A stretch of DNA of 64,000 nt from Hankyongella sp964404985. Lineage in GTDB: Bacteria; Pseudomonadota; Alphaproteobacteria; Sphingomonadales; Sphingomonadaceae. The translations under genes and the position numbers were made by a program. This document shows positions 43,236 through 51,803 of the stretch, piece by piece. The DNA lies in the NCBI GenBank assembly GCA_964404985.1, contig CAYOMD010000001.1, forward strand, positions 186,001-250,000, read 5' to 3'. The stretch's first letter is position 1. The number at the start of each line of letters is the position of its first letter. The notes under the pieces are model-generated. The model was not told the DNA's origin. It saw only the letters and a program-made list of their open reading frames with translations, and searched no databases.

Positions 43236-44281
43236 GGAGTGACCCCCGCTTGCGGCGGTACAATCTCTGCGGTGATGTCGAACGGCTGGCCTGAAGGCGT
43301 TGCAACCGGCACTTCCTCGGTGCTGTTGCGCACGTTCGCCAGGCCTGGGGTGAGCCGCAGGATTTCCAGCAGGTCATCGTTGCCTTTGCGGTAGCCGATG
43401 ATCCGGACCTCCTTGCCGTTCCAGGTATAGCGCTGAACCCAGGCGGTGAGCGGCATGACTTTGGTGATGGCATCCAGGGTGCGCAGCGGCTCGCGCACCT
43501 GCCGCTGGTTCAGCAATTCCGCCCGTCGCTGGTGCTCGCCATCGACCTGGCGGCGCAGGCCGGTCACCAGGGTCATCGGGCCGCTTTGCGCCGCCACGGC
43601 GTCCCGCATCGCGTCGACCCCGCGGATGTCCCGCAAGATCAGGCCGACGCCATTGAGCAAGAGCAGAACGGCAACAACGCTCCAGAGAATGGTGCCCGCC
43701 TTGAGCCGGTCATTTGGTGCATGCGCAGCGTCGATCGCCGGCCGGAAATCAAACCGCGCCCCGTCATCGTCAGCAGGCGAGCCGACACAGATAACCTTCG
43801 GCTCAAGGCCGGCCTCCCGGAGTTGGGCCAACAGCTTGTCCGCATCCTCGCGCGGCCACACGCCGAGCGCGACCTTCTGGGCGGCGCCTTCGCGTGCCAA
43901 GACGGCGACATCGGCATAGACGGCCTCGGACGAATAGGGGGTCAGACGGTCGACATCGAGCCGCGCCATACGACGGATATCAGCCGTTGAGAGTCGTGGT
44001 GCCTCATACTCCCGCACCAGCACATCGGCACCACTGAGCATGAGCCGGACCGGACGCAGGGTGTCGCGCGGTACCGGTGGGCTAATGAGGCGCCCGTTGC
44101 GAAAAATGCGTAGGTCGTCCCGGCCGGGAATGACGTCCATCGACGGTCCGCGCCTGAAGCGGACGACCAGGCTGCGCGGCAGCAAACCGGCCAACTCGTC
44201 GAGCCACCAGCGCAGACCCTGATCGAGCCATCGGGCAACTGTGCCCAGATCGGCGTTCAGAATTTCGTTCGCGTTCATCAT
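43232..44281 (-). CDS. gspL: Type II secretion assembly-platform protein GspL
   Basis: About 349 residues. The cytoplasmic domain has VLVREYEAPRLSTADIRR and RLDVDRLTPYSSEAVYADV, a PilM-like fold expected to bind GspE. A membrane helix (ILWSVVAVLLLLNGVGLIL) follows near residue 225, then a periplasmic domain related to PilN with LDAITKVMPLTAWVQRYTW. I start at the paired ATG at 44281/44278, which overlaps the gspJ stop. The open frame extends 13 codons further without support. It links the ATPase to the membrane platform. Confidence 0.85.
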   Translation of the reverse strand: MMNANEILNADLGTVARWLDQGLRWWLDELAGLLPRSLVVRFRRGPSMDVIPGRDDLRIFRNGRLISPPVPRDTLRPVRLMLSGADVLVREYEAPRLSTADIRRMARLDVDRLTPYSSEAVYADVAVLAREGAAQKVALGVWPREDADKLLAQLREAGLEPKVICVGSPADDDGARFDFRPAIDAAHAPNDRLKAGTILWSVVAVLLLLNGVGLILRDIRGVDAMRDAVAAQSGPMTLVTGLRRQVDGEHQRRAELLNQRQVREPLRTLDAITKVMPLTAWVQRYTWNGKEVRIIGYRKGNDDLLEILRLTPGLANVRNSTEEVPVATPSGQPFDITAEIVPPQAGVTP

Positions 44282-44961
44282 CGTCCCCGACACTGGCCGC
44301 TTCGTGGGTCCACAGAGCACGCCGTGTCAAGAGTCGCTGTAGGTCTGGCGATGAAATCAGGCCATTCTCTTGGATCATCGCGCCTAAAACGCACCGTAAT
44401 CCGAATAAGTTCCGGCGCAGTTTGCTGAAAACCCCATTGTGGCAACCAAGCTCTTTTGCCGTCCAGTGGCGAACGACCAAAATAACTCAGTGTCATATTA
44501 CTGACACCGCGCAGCAACACTTGATCGCGCCACGCGGTGTCTCCGTAGAAATCATTGCCTTTGGGGTCATCGTTCGCAAGCGCCAGCGGGATCGAGAGTG
44601 TGCTGGCGCTGGAGAGCACGAGGTCGCCGTTTGCACGCAGCGACAGTTGATACCGGTACAGCGCATCCGGTCGCTTGGCCTGGATCGGCGACGAGAGGAA
44701 GACCACGCGCCTGCCATCACCATAGACATCGATGCGCGGGATGGGGTTCCCGGACGAGGTGTTGAGCGGGTAAAGCTGCTCGATCAGGGTCCGCAGCATA
44801 TTCTGGACCGCGACCACATCGTCGCCATCGTTGCGTGCGCGATCAAGCTGCATGCGGGTTTTGTGGGCAACGCCCAGCCCTGAGGCCAGCATCGCGCTGA
44901 TCAGCCCGATAATCGCTAGAGATACCAGCAACTCGACAAGGGTCAGGCCGCGGCGCATCAT
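44278..44961 (-). CDS. gspJ: Type II secretion minor pseudopilin GspJ
   Basis: The 227-residue protein has a very short prepilin leader, MMRRG, then LTLVELLVSLAIIGLISAML, with the conserved Glu at +5. The C-terminal domain includes WRDQVLLRGVSNMTLSYFG, typical of GspJ. It should be processed by a prepilin peptidase, whose gene is not in this window, and form the pseudopilus tip with GspI and GspK. It overlaps gspI (4 bases) and gspL. Confidence 0.88.
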   Translation of the reverse strand: MMRRGLTLVELLVSLAIIGLISAMLASGLGVAHKTRMQLDRARNDGDDVVAVQNMLRTLIEQLYPLNTSSGNPIPRIDVYGDGRRVVFLSSPIQAKRPDALYRYQLSLRANGDLVLSSASTLSIPLALANDDPKGNDFYGDTAWRDQVLLRGVSNMTLSYFGRSPLDGKRAWLPQWGFQQTAPELIRITVRFRRDDPREWPDFIARPTATLDTACSVDPRSGQCRGR

Positions 44962-45353
44962 GAGGTGGGGGCACCGGTTGCGCGCAGGCTGGAGAGGCTC
45001 ACTGCATCGCGTGTGCCGTCCGTCGTGCGCACGAAGACTGTAACACGCAGCACCTGCCCGACCTTGCCGCGTCCTTCGCCTGCGGTGGGTGCCATCTCGA
45101 TGCGCCAGCGATAGCGGCCGCTTGCACCCCGCACCACACCGCTGCGCAAGGGCAGTGAAGTCCCGACCGTTGCCAGCTGGGACTGTGCGACTAGGAGTGC
45201 GTATTGCTGGTCCCGCACCATGCGCGCATGGCGGGTGCTATCCACCAGCGTATTAAAAAGCGCCACCAGGATAATCGAAACCAGTGCGGCAGCAATCACC
45301 GCTTCAAGGAAAATGCTGCCGCGTCTCAGTGTACGGTGTGTGGGCACTGTCAT
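44958..45353 (-). CDS. gspI: Type II secretion minor pseudopilin GspI
   Basis: The 131-residue protein has leader MTVPTHRTLRRG followed by SIFLEAVIAAALVSIILVAL, with Glu +5. The residue after the cleavage Gly is Ser rather than the usual Phe or Met, and the body is of GspI size (about 120). The segment YALLVAQSQLATVG matches the A-x-x-x-Q helix typical of GspI. It overlaps gspH by 4 bases. Confidence 0.82.
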   Translation of the reverse strand: MTVPTHRTLRRGSIFLEAVIAAALVSIILVALFNTLVDSTRHARMVRDQQYALLVAQSQLATVGTSLPLRSGVVRGASGRYRWRIEMAPTAGEGRGKVGQVLRVTVFVRTTDGTRDAVSLSSLRATGAPTS

Positions 45354-45805
45354 GGGCGTGTCCGCACACGCACACCCTGGGTTATCGGGTCCACGGCGAT
45401 CTCGGCCAGGCGTTTGCCGGATGTGATTTCCAGTGCGCCGCCGGTCGAGGACCCATCGGCGTAGAAGGCGATCGGGCCATCGCTGACCTGCTTGATGCTG
45501 ACAGTATCAGGGACCTGGCGCGGGCTGACACCCTGCCAGCCATAGCTGCGGCCGTCTCCAGCGACACTGAGGACAACACGTTTGCCGGTGCTCAGGCTTT
45601 CTGCGGCCGCGACCCGGATGTTGGCAGTGACGGCCGTTACGGTCTGGTCGAAGGCAAAACGGGTAATCGTAGTCTGGATACGCGGGAAGGCGAGGGATGC
45701 GATCATCACCGTGATGGCCATCACCGCCAGGACTTCAATGAGCGTGAAGCCCGCGCGGCGCGCTAAAATATCGCGCCTTATAGCCGGGGTCGCCCCTTGG
45801 CGCAT
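45350..45805 (-). CDS. gspH: Type II secretion minor pseudopilin GspH
   Basis: About 151 residues from the ATG at 45805, 1 base after the gspG stop. The longer open frame overlaps gspG and is not credible. The leader MRQGATPAIRRDILARRAG is followed by FTLIEVLAVMAITVMIASLA, the canonical type IV-like pilin N-terminus. The C-terminal part (VVLSVAGDGRSYGWQG and IAFYADGSSTGGALEI) fits GspH beta-strands, with the ADGSSTGG loop often seen in GspH/FimT proteins. Confidence 0.88.
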   Translation of the reverse strand: MRQGATPAIRRDILARRAGFTLIEVLAVMAITVMIASLAFPRIQTTITRFAFDQTVTAVTANIRVAAAESLSTGKRVVLSVAGDGRSYGWQGVSPRQVPDTVSIKQVSDGPIAFYADGSSTGGALEITSGKRLAEIAVDPITQGVRVRTRP

Positions 45806-45806
45806 G

Positions 45807-46244
45807 TTATGGCTGCCAGTTGCCGATATCCTGGGCCTCGCCGCTGCCGCCTTCCGCATTGTCCGACCCGAACGAGTAGACGTCGATCTCACCCTTCTGG
45901 CCCGGGATGCGGTATTGGTAGGGGTTGCCCCAGGGGTCGATGAGGCCAGCTTCCTTGGCGAGATAGGGGCCGTTCCAGTTCGGGGCATTGGCAGGCGCCG
46001 TGACCAGAGCCTTCAGGCCTTCGTCGCTGGTCGGGTTGCGACCGACGCTCAACTGGAACAACTGCAGGCCCGAGACGATGTTGGCGATCTGCACCCGTGC
46101 CGTCTGGCTGCGCGAGGTGCCGAGGTATTTCAGCACCTGCGGCCCGACGATGGCGGCCAGCAGCCCGAGGATTGCCAGCACGACCAGCAGTTCCAGCAGG
46201 GAGAAGCCCTTGCGTGATTTGCGAACCCGGAGGGTCGATCTCAT
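45807..46244 (-). CDS. gspG: Type II secretion major pseudopilin GspG
   Basis: The 145-residue protein has leader MRSTLRVRKSRKG then FSLLELLVVLAILGLLAAIV. The highly conserved GspG body is visible: NPTSDEGLKALV, WNGPYLAKE, DPWGNPYQYR and the calcium-loop region VYSFGSDNAEGGSGEAQDIG, ending NWQP. It forms the shaft of the pseudopilus. It lies 3 bases after the gspF stop and is the best-conserved gene of the set. Confidence 0.95.
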   Translation of the reverse strand: MRSTLRVRKSRKGFSLLELLVVLAILGLLAAIVGPQVLKYLGTSRSQTARVQIANIVSGLQLFQLSVGRNPTSDEGLKALVTAPANAPNWNGPYLAKEAGLIDPWGNPYQYRIPGQKGEIDVYSFGSDNAEGGSGEAQDIGNWQP

Positions 46245-46247
46245 GGT

Positions 46248-47474
46248 TTAGGTTCCCGGTCCAAGCGCCAGATCATTGAAACTGAGGATTGCGGACATGA
46301 TCGAGACGATCACCAGTGCCACAAATCCGGCAAGCACGACGGTGATAGCGGGGGTGAGCACGCTTATCAACCGCGCGATCATCTGCTTGACCTGCCGGTC
46401 GAGCACGTCGGCGAGTCTGCCGAGCATCAGGCCGAGCTGCGCGGTCTCTTCCCCGGTTTTCAGGAAGCTCATGGCCATACGCGGGAACAGGCCGGTCGCG
46501 GCCAGCGGGCCACTGAGGCCGCCGCCCTCCTTCAGGCCGCGCGCGACATCAAGTATTGCCGTTGCCATATGGCTGTTCGTGAGCGAACGCTGGGCGATGC
46601 TGACTGCCGAGGGCAGGGGCACCCCGCCATCGACGAGGCTGCCAAGCACCCGCGCAAAGCGTGCGGTCTCCGCATCCCGGATCAGCGCGCCGATACCGGG
46701 GACCCGGAGCAACAGCCGGTCAACGGCCAGTCGTGTCTCCGGCTGGCGCAGAACCTGGGACAGCGCGACCCCCACCAGGCCAATCGCGAGCAGGGCGGTC
46801 AGCCCCTGCGTGCGCACAAAGATGCTGGCAGCGAGCACGACCTGGGTGGTAGGCGGCAGTTTTGACAGGTCGTCCCCGAACAGGCTGGCGAACTGCGGTA
46901 CCACACCGACCAGCATCATCAGGATGACACCGCCTGCAACGACGATCAGCAGGATCGGGTAGACCATGGCCGAGACCACGGTCTGTCGCAGAACCTCGCC
47001 GCGATCCAGCGTGTCGGCCAGCTTGGCGAGCGCTGTGGAGAGCCCGCCGCTGGCCTCGCCTGCCTCGGCCATCGCCCAGGCCATGGGAGAGAACAGGTTC
47101 GGGTGGCGTGCCAGTGCAGACGAGAGGGTCGCCCCTTCCTTCACCTGCTGCTGGATATCCGTAAAGGCCGCGCGGTCGCTGGTGCTCTGGATGCTCTCAC
47201 CGATAATCGCCAGGGCCCGGTCCAGGGTCAGGCCGGAGTCCAGAAGCACGGCCAGTTCGCCCAGCGCCTTGATGACGGTCTGCCGGCTGGCGGCGCTGGC
47301 CCGGCGCACCTTGTCGCCCGGCTTGTTGCTCTCTGCCTTGGTCGGCACCGCCTCAATCGGCGAAAGGCCGGACTGCTGGAGCCGCGCGATCACGTCTTGC
47401 GCGGTCGGTGCCTCCATGGTGCCGGTGCGGGCCTCGCCACTGCGCGCAACAGCCCGGTATCGGAATGTCGCCAT
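46248..47474 (-). CDS. gspF: Type II secretion inner-membrane platform protein GspF
   Basis: The 408-residue protein has the usual three-helix layout: N-terminal MATFRYRAVARSGEARTGTM (typical opening), two homologous cytoplasmic domains, and membrane segments VYPILLIVVAGGVILMMLVGVV and the C-terminal TPAITVVLAGFVALVIVSIM. The signature ALARHPNLFSPMAWAMAEAGEASGGL (split here as two blocks) matches GspF/PilC. It transmits GspE motion to the growing pseudopilus. It sits 3 bases after gspE. Confidence 0.95.
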   Translation of the reverse strand: MATFRYRAVARSGEARTGTMEAPTAQDVIARLQQSGLSPIEAVPTKAESNKPGDKVRRASAASRQTVIKALGELAVLLDSGLTLDRALAIIGESIQSTSDRAAFTDIQQQVKEGATLSSALARHPNLFSPMAWAMAEAGEASGGLSTALAKLADTLDRGEVLRQTVVSAMVYPILLIVVAGGVILMMLVGVVPQFASLFGDDLSKLPPTTQVVLAASIFVRTQGLTALLAIGLVGVALSQVLRQPETRLAVDRLLLRVPGIGALIRDAETARFARVLGSLVDGGVPLPSAVSIAQRSLTNSHMATAILDVARGLKEGGGLSGPLAATGLFPRMAMSFLKTGEETAQLGLMLGRLADVLDRQVKQMIARLISVLTPAITVVLAGFVALVIVSIMSAILSFNDLALGPGT

Positions 47475-47477
47475 CCC

Positions 47478-49202
47478 CTAGCCCTCGCGCGTCACGCGGA
47501 CGACCTCTTCGATGGTGGTCAGGCCAGCGTGGGACTTGATGAGGCCGTCCTGCAGCATGGTGTGCATGCCGGTGCTGACTGCCTGACGCTGGATATCCCG
47601 CGCCTCTGCATGGGCGACGACCATCTGCGACAGTTTCTCGTCCATGCGCAGCAACTCGTGAATGGCGATGCGGCCGCGAAAGCCACTGCCATTGCAGGAT
47701 GCGCAGCCGACCGGCTGATACAGCGTGATCCGCGCCCCTTCCTTCACATGGAAGCCGAGCGAGCGCAGCACGGCATGGTCCGCCTGGTGCGGCTGGCGAC
47801 AGTGCGGACAGAGCCGCCGCACGAGGCGCTGCGCCAGCACGGCCGAGACCGTCGAGGCGATCAGGAACGGCTCGACGCCCATGTCGATCAGGCGCGTCAC
47901 TGCACCCGCCGCCGTATTGGTGTGCAGGGTCGAGAGGATCATGTGGCCGGTCAGCGAGGCCTGGACCGCGACTTGCGCCGTCTCCAGGTCGCGGATTTCG
48001 CCGACCATCATGACATCCGGGTCCTGGCGCAGGAACGAGCGCAGGGCGGCCGCGAACGTCAAGCCGATCGGCGGGCTGACCTGGGTCTGGTTTATGCCGG
48101 CCAGCCGGTATTCAACCGGGTCCTCGACCGTGAGGATCTTGCGGGTCGACGCGTTCAGCAGCGACAGCGTGGCATAGAGCGTTGTGGTCTTGCCGCTGCC
48201 GGTCGGGCCGGTCACCAGCACGATGCCGTGCGGCTGATGCACCAGGTCGGTCAACGCTTTTACCGTGGGCGGGTCAAAGCCGAGCGTCGCCAGGTCAAGG
48301 GTCAGGTTGGAGCGGTCGAGCAGGCGCATCACCACGCTCTCGCCGTGGATGGTGGGCGCAGTCGCAACCCGCAGGTCGACATCGTGGCCGCGCACGGCAA
48401 GCCGCAGGCGGCCATCCTGCGGCAACCGCTTCTCGGCAATATTGAGGCCGGACATCACCTTGACCCGCGAGACGAAGGCCGCCTTCATGCTGGCGGGCAG
48501 GGGGTCCTGCTCCAGCATGGCCCCGTCAATGCGCATGCGCACCTTCAGTTGTTCCTCGGTCGGCTCGACATGGATGTCCGACGCGCGCTGCTCGACGGCC
48601 TGGGTAATCAGCCGGTTGACCGCGCGGATGGCCGGTGCGTCGCTTGCAAGGTCCTGCAGGCGCTCAAGGTCAGCCTCGTCGGCCTCGATCGCAACATCAC
48701 CGTCTTCATTGCGTTGGGCGGCGAAATGCCGGTCGAGAAAGGTCTCAAGGTCACTGGCCCGCGCCAGCCATCGACGAACCGGCCGGCGGAACATGAACTC
48801 CAGCGCCTGTTCCGGGTGCGAATCGAACGGATCGACCACCGCGATATCGATGGATTGATCCGTGATGCTCAAAGGCAGGACCCGGTTATCCCGCAGCCAG
48901 CGCAGGGACAGCGCACCGACCTCCGGCCGAACCTGCGGCAACTGGCTTTGCTCCAGGATCGGCAGACCGCTGTGACGCGCAGCAAAATCCGCAAGGGATT
49001 GCTCGGACATAAGGCCAAGCCGGGTGAGAATGGCGTCGTAGCGCTCGCCGGACTCCTCATGGACAAGGCGCGCACGCGCCAGCGTCTCCGGAGGCAGGAC
49101 GCCGCTGGCTTCCAGCGCACCGATCAGGCTCGGCGCATGGGTCTCTTGTACATCCGGAGCTTTGATCGGCGATGCCGCCATAGGGGCCTCCATGCGTCCC
49201 AT
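47478..49202 (-). CDS. gspE: Type II secretion ATPase GspE
   Basis: The 574-residue protein carries N1E/N2E domains (to about 190), then the secretion ATPase core: Walker A GPTGSGKTTTLYATL, Asp box LTVEDPVEYRL, Walker B region RQDPDVMMVGEIRD, His box GHMILSTLHTN. The zinc tetracysteine motif follows, with CPHC about residue 450 and CASC about 485. It powers pseudopilus assembly in the cytoplasm. It is the first gene of the minus-strand T2SS operon. The start could also be the Met at codon 4 or 8. Confidence 0.95.
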   Translation of the reverse strand: MGRMEAPMAASPIKAPDVQETHAPSLIGALEASGVLPPETLARARLVHEESGERYDAILTRLGLMSEQSLADFAARHSGLPILEQSQLPQVRPEVGALSLRWLRDNRVLPLSITDQSIDIAVVDPFDSHPEQALEFMFRRPVRRWLARASDLETFLDRHFAAQRNEDGDVAIEADEADLERLQDLASDAPAIRAVNRLITQAVEQRASDIHVEPTEEQLKVRMRIDGAMLEQDPLPASMKAAFVSRVKVMSGLNIAEKRLPQDGRLRLAVRGHDVDLRVATAPTIHGESVVMRLLDRSNLTLDLATLGFDPPTVKALTDLVHQPHGIVLVTGPTGSGKTTTLYATLSLLNASTRKILTVEDPVEYRLAGINQTQVSPPIGLTFAAALRSFLRQDPDVMMVGEIRDLETAQVAVQASLTGHMILSTLHTNTAAGAVTRLIDMGVEPFLIASTVSAVLAQRLVRRLCPHCRQPHQADHAVLRSLGFHVKEGARITLYQPVGCASCNGSGFRGRIAIHELLRMDEKLSQMVVAHAEARDIQRQAVSTGMHTMLQDGLIKSHAGLTTIEEVVRVTREG

Positions 49203-49373
49203 TTATTAATTTCTAGGGCGAGGACAGTCGATGCAAGTCTGTAACAGAAAGACTCGGAGCGAGTGGCTTGCCCCTGCTGCTAGCACTGCGACCCGCTACC
49301 CGGCAAGGCCGCGTGCACGCCTGCAAACGCCAAACCCCTTGTGCAAGCGTCCTTTTTCACGGGAAAGCCACAA

Positions 49374-49410
49374 TGTGAGCACAGGCTCACCTCCTGTCTG
49401 AGCGCTCACA
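49374..49410. repeat. Cluster of GCTCAC inverted half-sites
   Basis: TGTGAGC (49374-49380), GCTCAC (49385-49390) and GCTCACA (49404-49410), the last within the palindrome GAGCGCTC (49400-49407). The first two form a stem with a 4-base loop. A dimeric repressor or activator site, or a transcribed hairpin, is possible. Confidence 0.45.
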
Positions 49411-49465
49411 TCCAAATCCATGATAGCGTTATATAATCATGGTTAACGACACTTTATAATGGTTA

Positions 49466-49483
49466 ATGTCATTTTTCTGTTAT
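49466..49483 (+). promoter_or_regulatory. Candidate PHO box (PhoB site)
   Basis: ATGTCAT-TTTT-CTGTTAT: two heptamers with the 4-base AT spacer of the PhoB consensus CTGTCAT-N4-CTGTCAT, matching 12 of 14 positions. It lies in the spacer between the T2SS operon and the gene for a phosphate-binding-type protein, about 265-280 bases from either start. Support is by eye only. Confidence 0.45.
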
Positions 49484-49759
49484 GAAGCACGGGTAATGGG
49501 TCGACGCCGAGATGATTCTTGAGAACGGATGCCGATGCGGGTTTCGCCGCGAACTATCCGGATCAATACTCGTCAAAGTCGTTATCGTTCTAAGTGCGCA
49601 GACACAGGTTGTATTTTGGTTGTACTGGATTTTTTTGAGTTTAAGTACGGTCAATTTAACCAATAGCAGCCCTGCCGCAGCGCGATGACAAAGGTACTCC
49701 TTGGGCGATTTCAGCTGCCCTCCGGATTATCACTAAGCAACATAAGGAAAGAGAGACCC

Positions 49760-51691
49760 ATGCAAACCAAATCAATACTGCTGGCGGCTGCTGCTGCCAT
49801 CGTGGGCGTTGCCGGCCAGGCCGCAGCCCAAGCGACTATCTACGGGAACGGCGCGTCGCTGCCGGCTCCGTACGTTCGTGCGATCTTCAACTGCTACGGC
49901 ACTGACTTCCCGCTGGTCAGCCGCAGCACCCCTCCGATTGCTGCTGGGACCCCGGTTGCTCCGTTCCAGTACAACCCGGACGTGAACGGTGATGGCACCC
50001 CGGACGGCGTGATCCGCGACTGCTCGCTCGAGTCCGCCAACATTCTCTCGAACTTCCGTGGCGTCTACGTCTCGACCGGTTCGGGCGCTGGCATCCAGGC
50101 CGTGTTCTCGCACTCGCCGTCGTTCGCCGGTGACCACATTGTCGGCAACGGCACCAACGATCTGTTCCCGCGCGGTCCGCACTACGGTCTGTCGGAAGCT
50201 GGTCTGGGCGACGCAGAAGTCTCCACCTACCGTCTGGGCTCCGGCTCTGGCCGTCCGGTTGTCCAGGGCCTGACCATCCTGGCTCCTGGCGTTGTGGTTC
50301 CGAACCCGCTGCCGTCGAACACCTTCCCGAACCCGCGTGAGCGTTATGGCGATCTGGTCCAGTTCCCGGCCCTCATCGCGCCGGTGCTCATCGGCTTCGA
50401 CCCGATCTACCGCAAGTACAACAGCCCGACCCTGGGCCTGCAGGAATACCGCCTGCGTATCCAGAACCCGCGCACGGTTGTGGACAGCAACGGTAACACC
50501 GTCACCACCGGTGGTATCCGCCTGACCCCGTCGGCCTACTGCCGCATCTTCCACGGCCAGATCGTCAACTGGAACGACGTCCAGCTGCGCTCGCCGGCCA
50601 TCGTCGGCAACCCGACCACCTTCCGTGACGTTGCGGACGTGACCCAGACCAACGCCACCTTCTCGGCCCCGATCCAGATCGTCGGCCGTTCGGACTCGTC
50701 GGGCACCACCGCGATCTTCACCCGCCACCTGGCTGCTGCCTGCGATGCGTTCGTTACGACCAACGCTTACGGCACCGCTGGCACCACCACCCTGCCGGCA
50801 ACCCTGCGTTCGGGCGCTGTGTGGAACCGCGTCACCCAGACCCTGACCGGCACCGAAGTCGTCGGCCAGTTCACGGTTTCGGCGGGGGATGAGGGCGTGG
50901 CCGACTATGTCGACTTCCGCGCTGTGCCAACGGCGGCCCTGAACGACGCCGGTCGCGGCTTCGTGTTCCAGGCCGGTATCAACGCTGCGGACGTGCTGAC
51001 CCAGGCCCGCATCGGCTACTTCGGTCCGGACTTCACGCTCCCGGGCGTGCTGACCACCCAGACCAACACCTTCGGTCTGACCACCGCCGATCTGCAGAAC
51101 GCCAACGGCGTGTTCGTGGTTCCGACCCCGACTGCCGCCCGTCTGGCTTACGAACTGTTCCCGGTTGTCGCCGGTGCAGATCGTCAGAACCCGGCCCGCT
51201 GGGTTGCTCCGCTGGGTGAAAACCTGGACTATGACCAGAACGGCGACGGCCTCCTGAACGACATCAACCCGCTGGCGAACCCGTTCAGCGCGACTGACCC
51301 GTCGTTCCGCGCCTACCCGTTTGTCGGCACCACCAACACGCTGACCTACACCTGCTTTGCAGCGGGCTCGGAGCGTTCGGCTCTGCTCCGCTTCTTCCCG
51401 GTGTATCTGGGTCGTTCGTACCTGAACACCGACAACCTGGTCAACGATCCGGGCCAAGGTCTGCTGGAATTGACGGGTCGCGCGCGCCTGCCGTCGCTAT
51501 GGCAGAGTGCCATCCGTACCGTGTTCTTCACCTCGACCCTGAACTCGGGCAACCCGAACAGCCAGGCCATCCAGGTGTCGTCTGCGGCTGACGGCGTTGG
51601 CACCGTGCTGAACCCGGTCACCGGCCAGCAGGTACCGGAGACGAACCAGTGCGCAGGCCTGGTTCCGAGCGCTTTCGGTACCGGCGCCTAA
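49760..51691 (+). CDS. PstS/DING-like phosphate-binding family protein (secreted)
   Basis: About 643 residues, well above the 320-400 of ordinary PstS. The signal peptide ends GQAAAQA. The mature start ATIYGNGASLPAPYVRAIF matches PstS/DING proteins; the phosphate-binding loop is GRSDSSGTTAIFTRHLAAAC, with SGAGIQAVF and GDEGVADYVDF as further ligand regions. Family members bind phosphate in the periplasm or are exported. No pstC/A/B genes adjoin, so it is not a simple ABC-transporter operon. Codon choice is strikingly uniform (CTG, CCG, ACC, AAC, GGT/GGC) compared with neighbours, as in very highly expressed genes. A strong terminator follows. Divergent T2SS genes suggest it could be a secreted substrate, as with Hxc/DING proteins in pseudomonads (inference). 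Confidence 0.78.
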   Translation: MQTKSILLAAAAAIVGVAGQAAAQATIYGNGASLPAPYVRAIFNCYGTDFPLVSRSTPPIAAGTPVAPFQYNPDVNGDGTPDGVIRDCSLESANILSNFRGVYVSTGSGAGIQAVFSHSPSFAGDHIVGNGTNDLFPRGPHYGLSEAGLGDAEVSTYRLGSGSGRPVVQGLTILAPGVVVPNPLPSNTFPNPRERYGDLVQFPALIAPVLIGFDPIYRKYNSPTLGLQEYRLRIQNPRTVVDSNGNTVTTGGIRLTPSAYCRIFHGQIVNWNDVQLRSPAIVGNPTTFRDVADVTQTNATFSAPIQIVGRSDSSGTTAIFTRHLAAACDAFVTTNAYGTAGTTTLPATLRSGAVWNRVTQTLTGTEVVGQFTVSAGDEGVADYVDFRAVPTAALNDAGRGFVFQAGINAADVLTQARIGYFGPDFTLPGVLTTQTNTFGLTTADLQNANGVFVVPTPTAARLAYELFPVVAGADRQNPARWVAPLGENLDYDQNGDGLLNDINPLANPFSATDPSFRAYPFVGTTNTLTYTCFAAGSERSALLRFFPVYLGRSYLNTDNLVNDPGQGLLELTGRARLPSLWQSAIRTVFFTSTLNSGNPNSQAIQVSSAADGVGTVLNPVTGQQVPETNQCAGLVPSAFGTGA

Positions 51692-51724
51692 GCGATTGAT
51701 CGCTTAAGCGACTGAACAAAAAGG

Positions 51725-51758
51725 CGGCCCCGGTGGAGACACCGGGGCCGTTTTTTTT
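51725..51758 (+). terminator. Strong intrinsic terminator after the PstS-like gene
   Basis: CGGCCCCGGTG (51725-51735), loop GAGA, CACCGGGGCCG (51740-51750) form a perfect 11-bp stem followed directly by eight T residues. It lies 33 bases past the stop. Confidence 0.95.
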
Positions 51759-51803
51759 GTTGACCGGGCGCGCAGCCGGCAAATGGTTGGCATGTGCGTG
51801 GTT

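Larger units (their letters stand above)
49203..49759. promoter_or_regulatory. Divergent AT-rich control region between gspE and the PstS-like gene
   Basis: About 560 bases without a credible gene. It contains three GCTCAC-type half sites (49374-49410), an AT-rich core (49425-49490), a PHO-box-like direct repeat (49466-49483) and a T-rich stretch near 49625-49645. The PstS-like start at 49760 has AAGGAAAGAGAGA upstream. It should hold both divergent promoters. Confidence 0.55.

Noticed and set aside
45806..45988. Extended start for gspH
   Set aside because: The extra 61 codons lie entirely within gspG in another frame. The ATG at 45805 gives a normal prepilin leader.
47103..49244. 713-codon plus-strand frame opposite gspF and gspE
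   Set aside because: Runs across two clear T2SS genes on the other strand; composition is that of an antisense frame.
49772..51457. 561-codon minus-strand frame opposite the PstS-like gene
   Set aside because: Produced by the very uniform codon use of the real gene; Val/Arg/Gly-rich with no motif.
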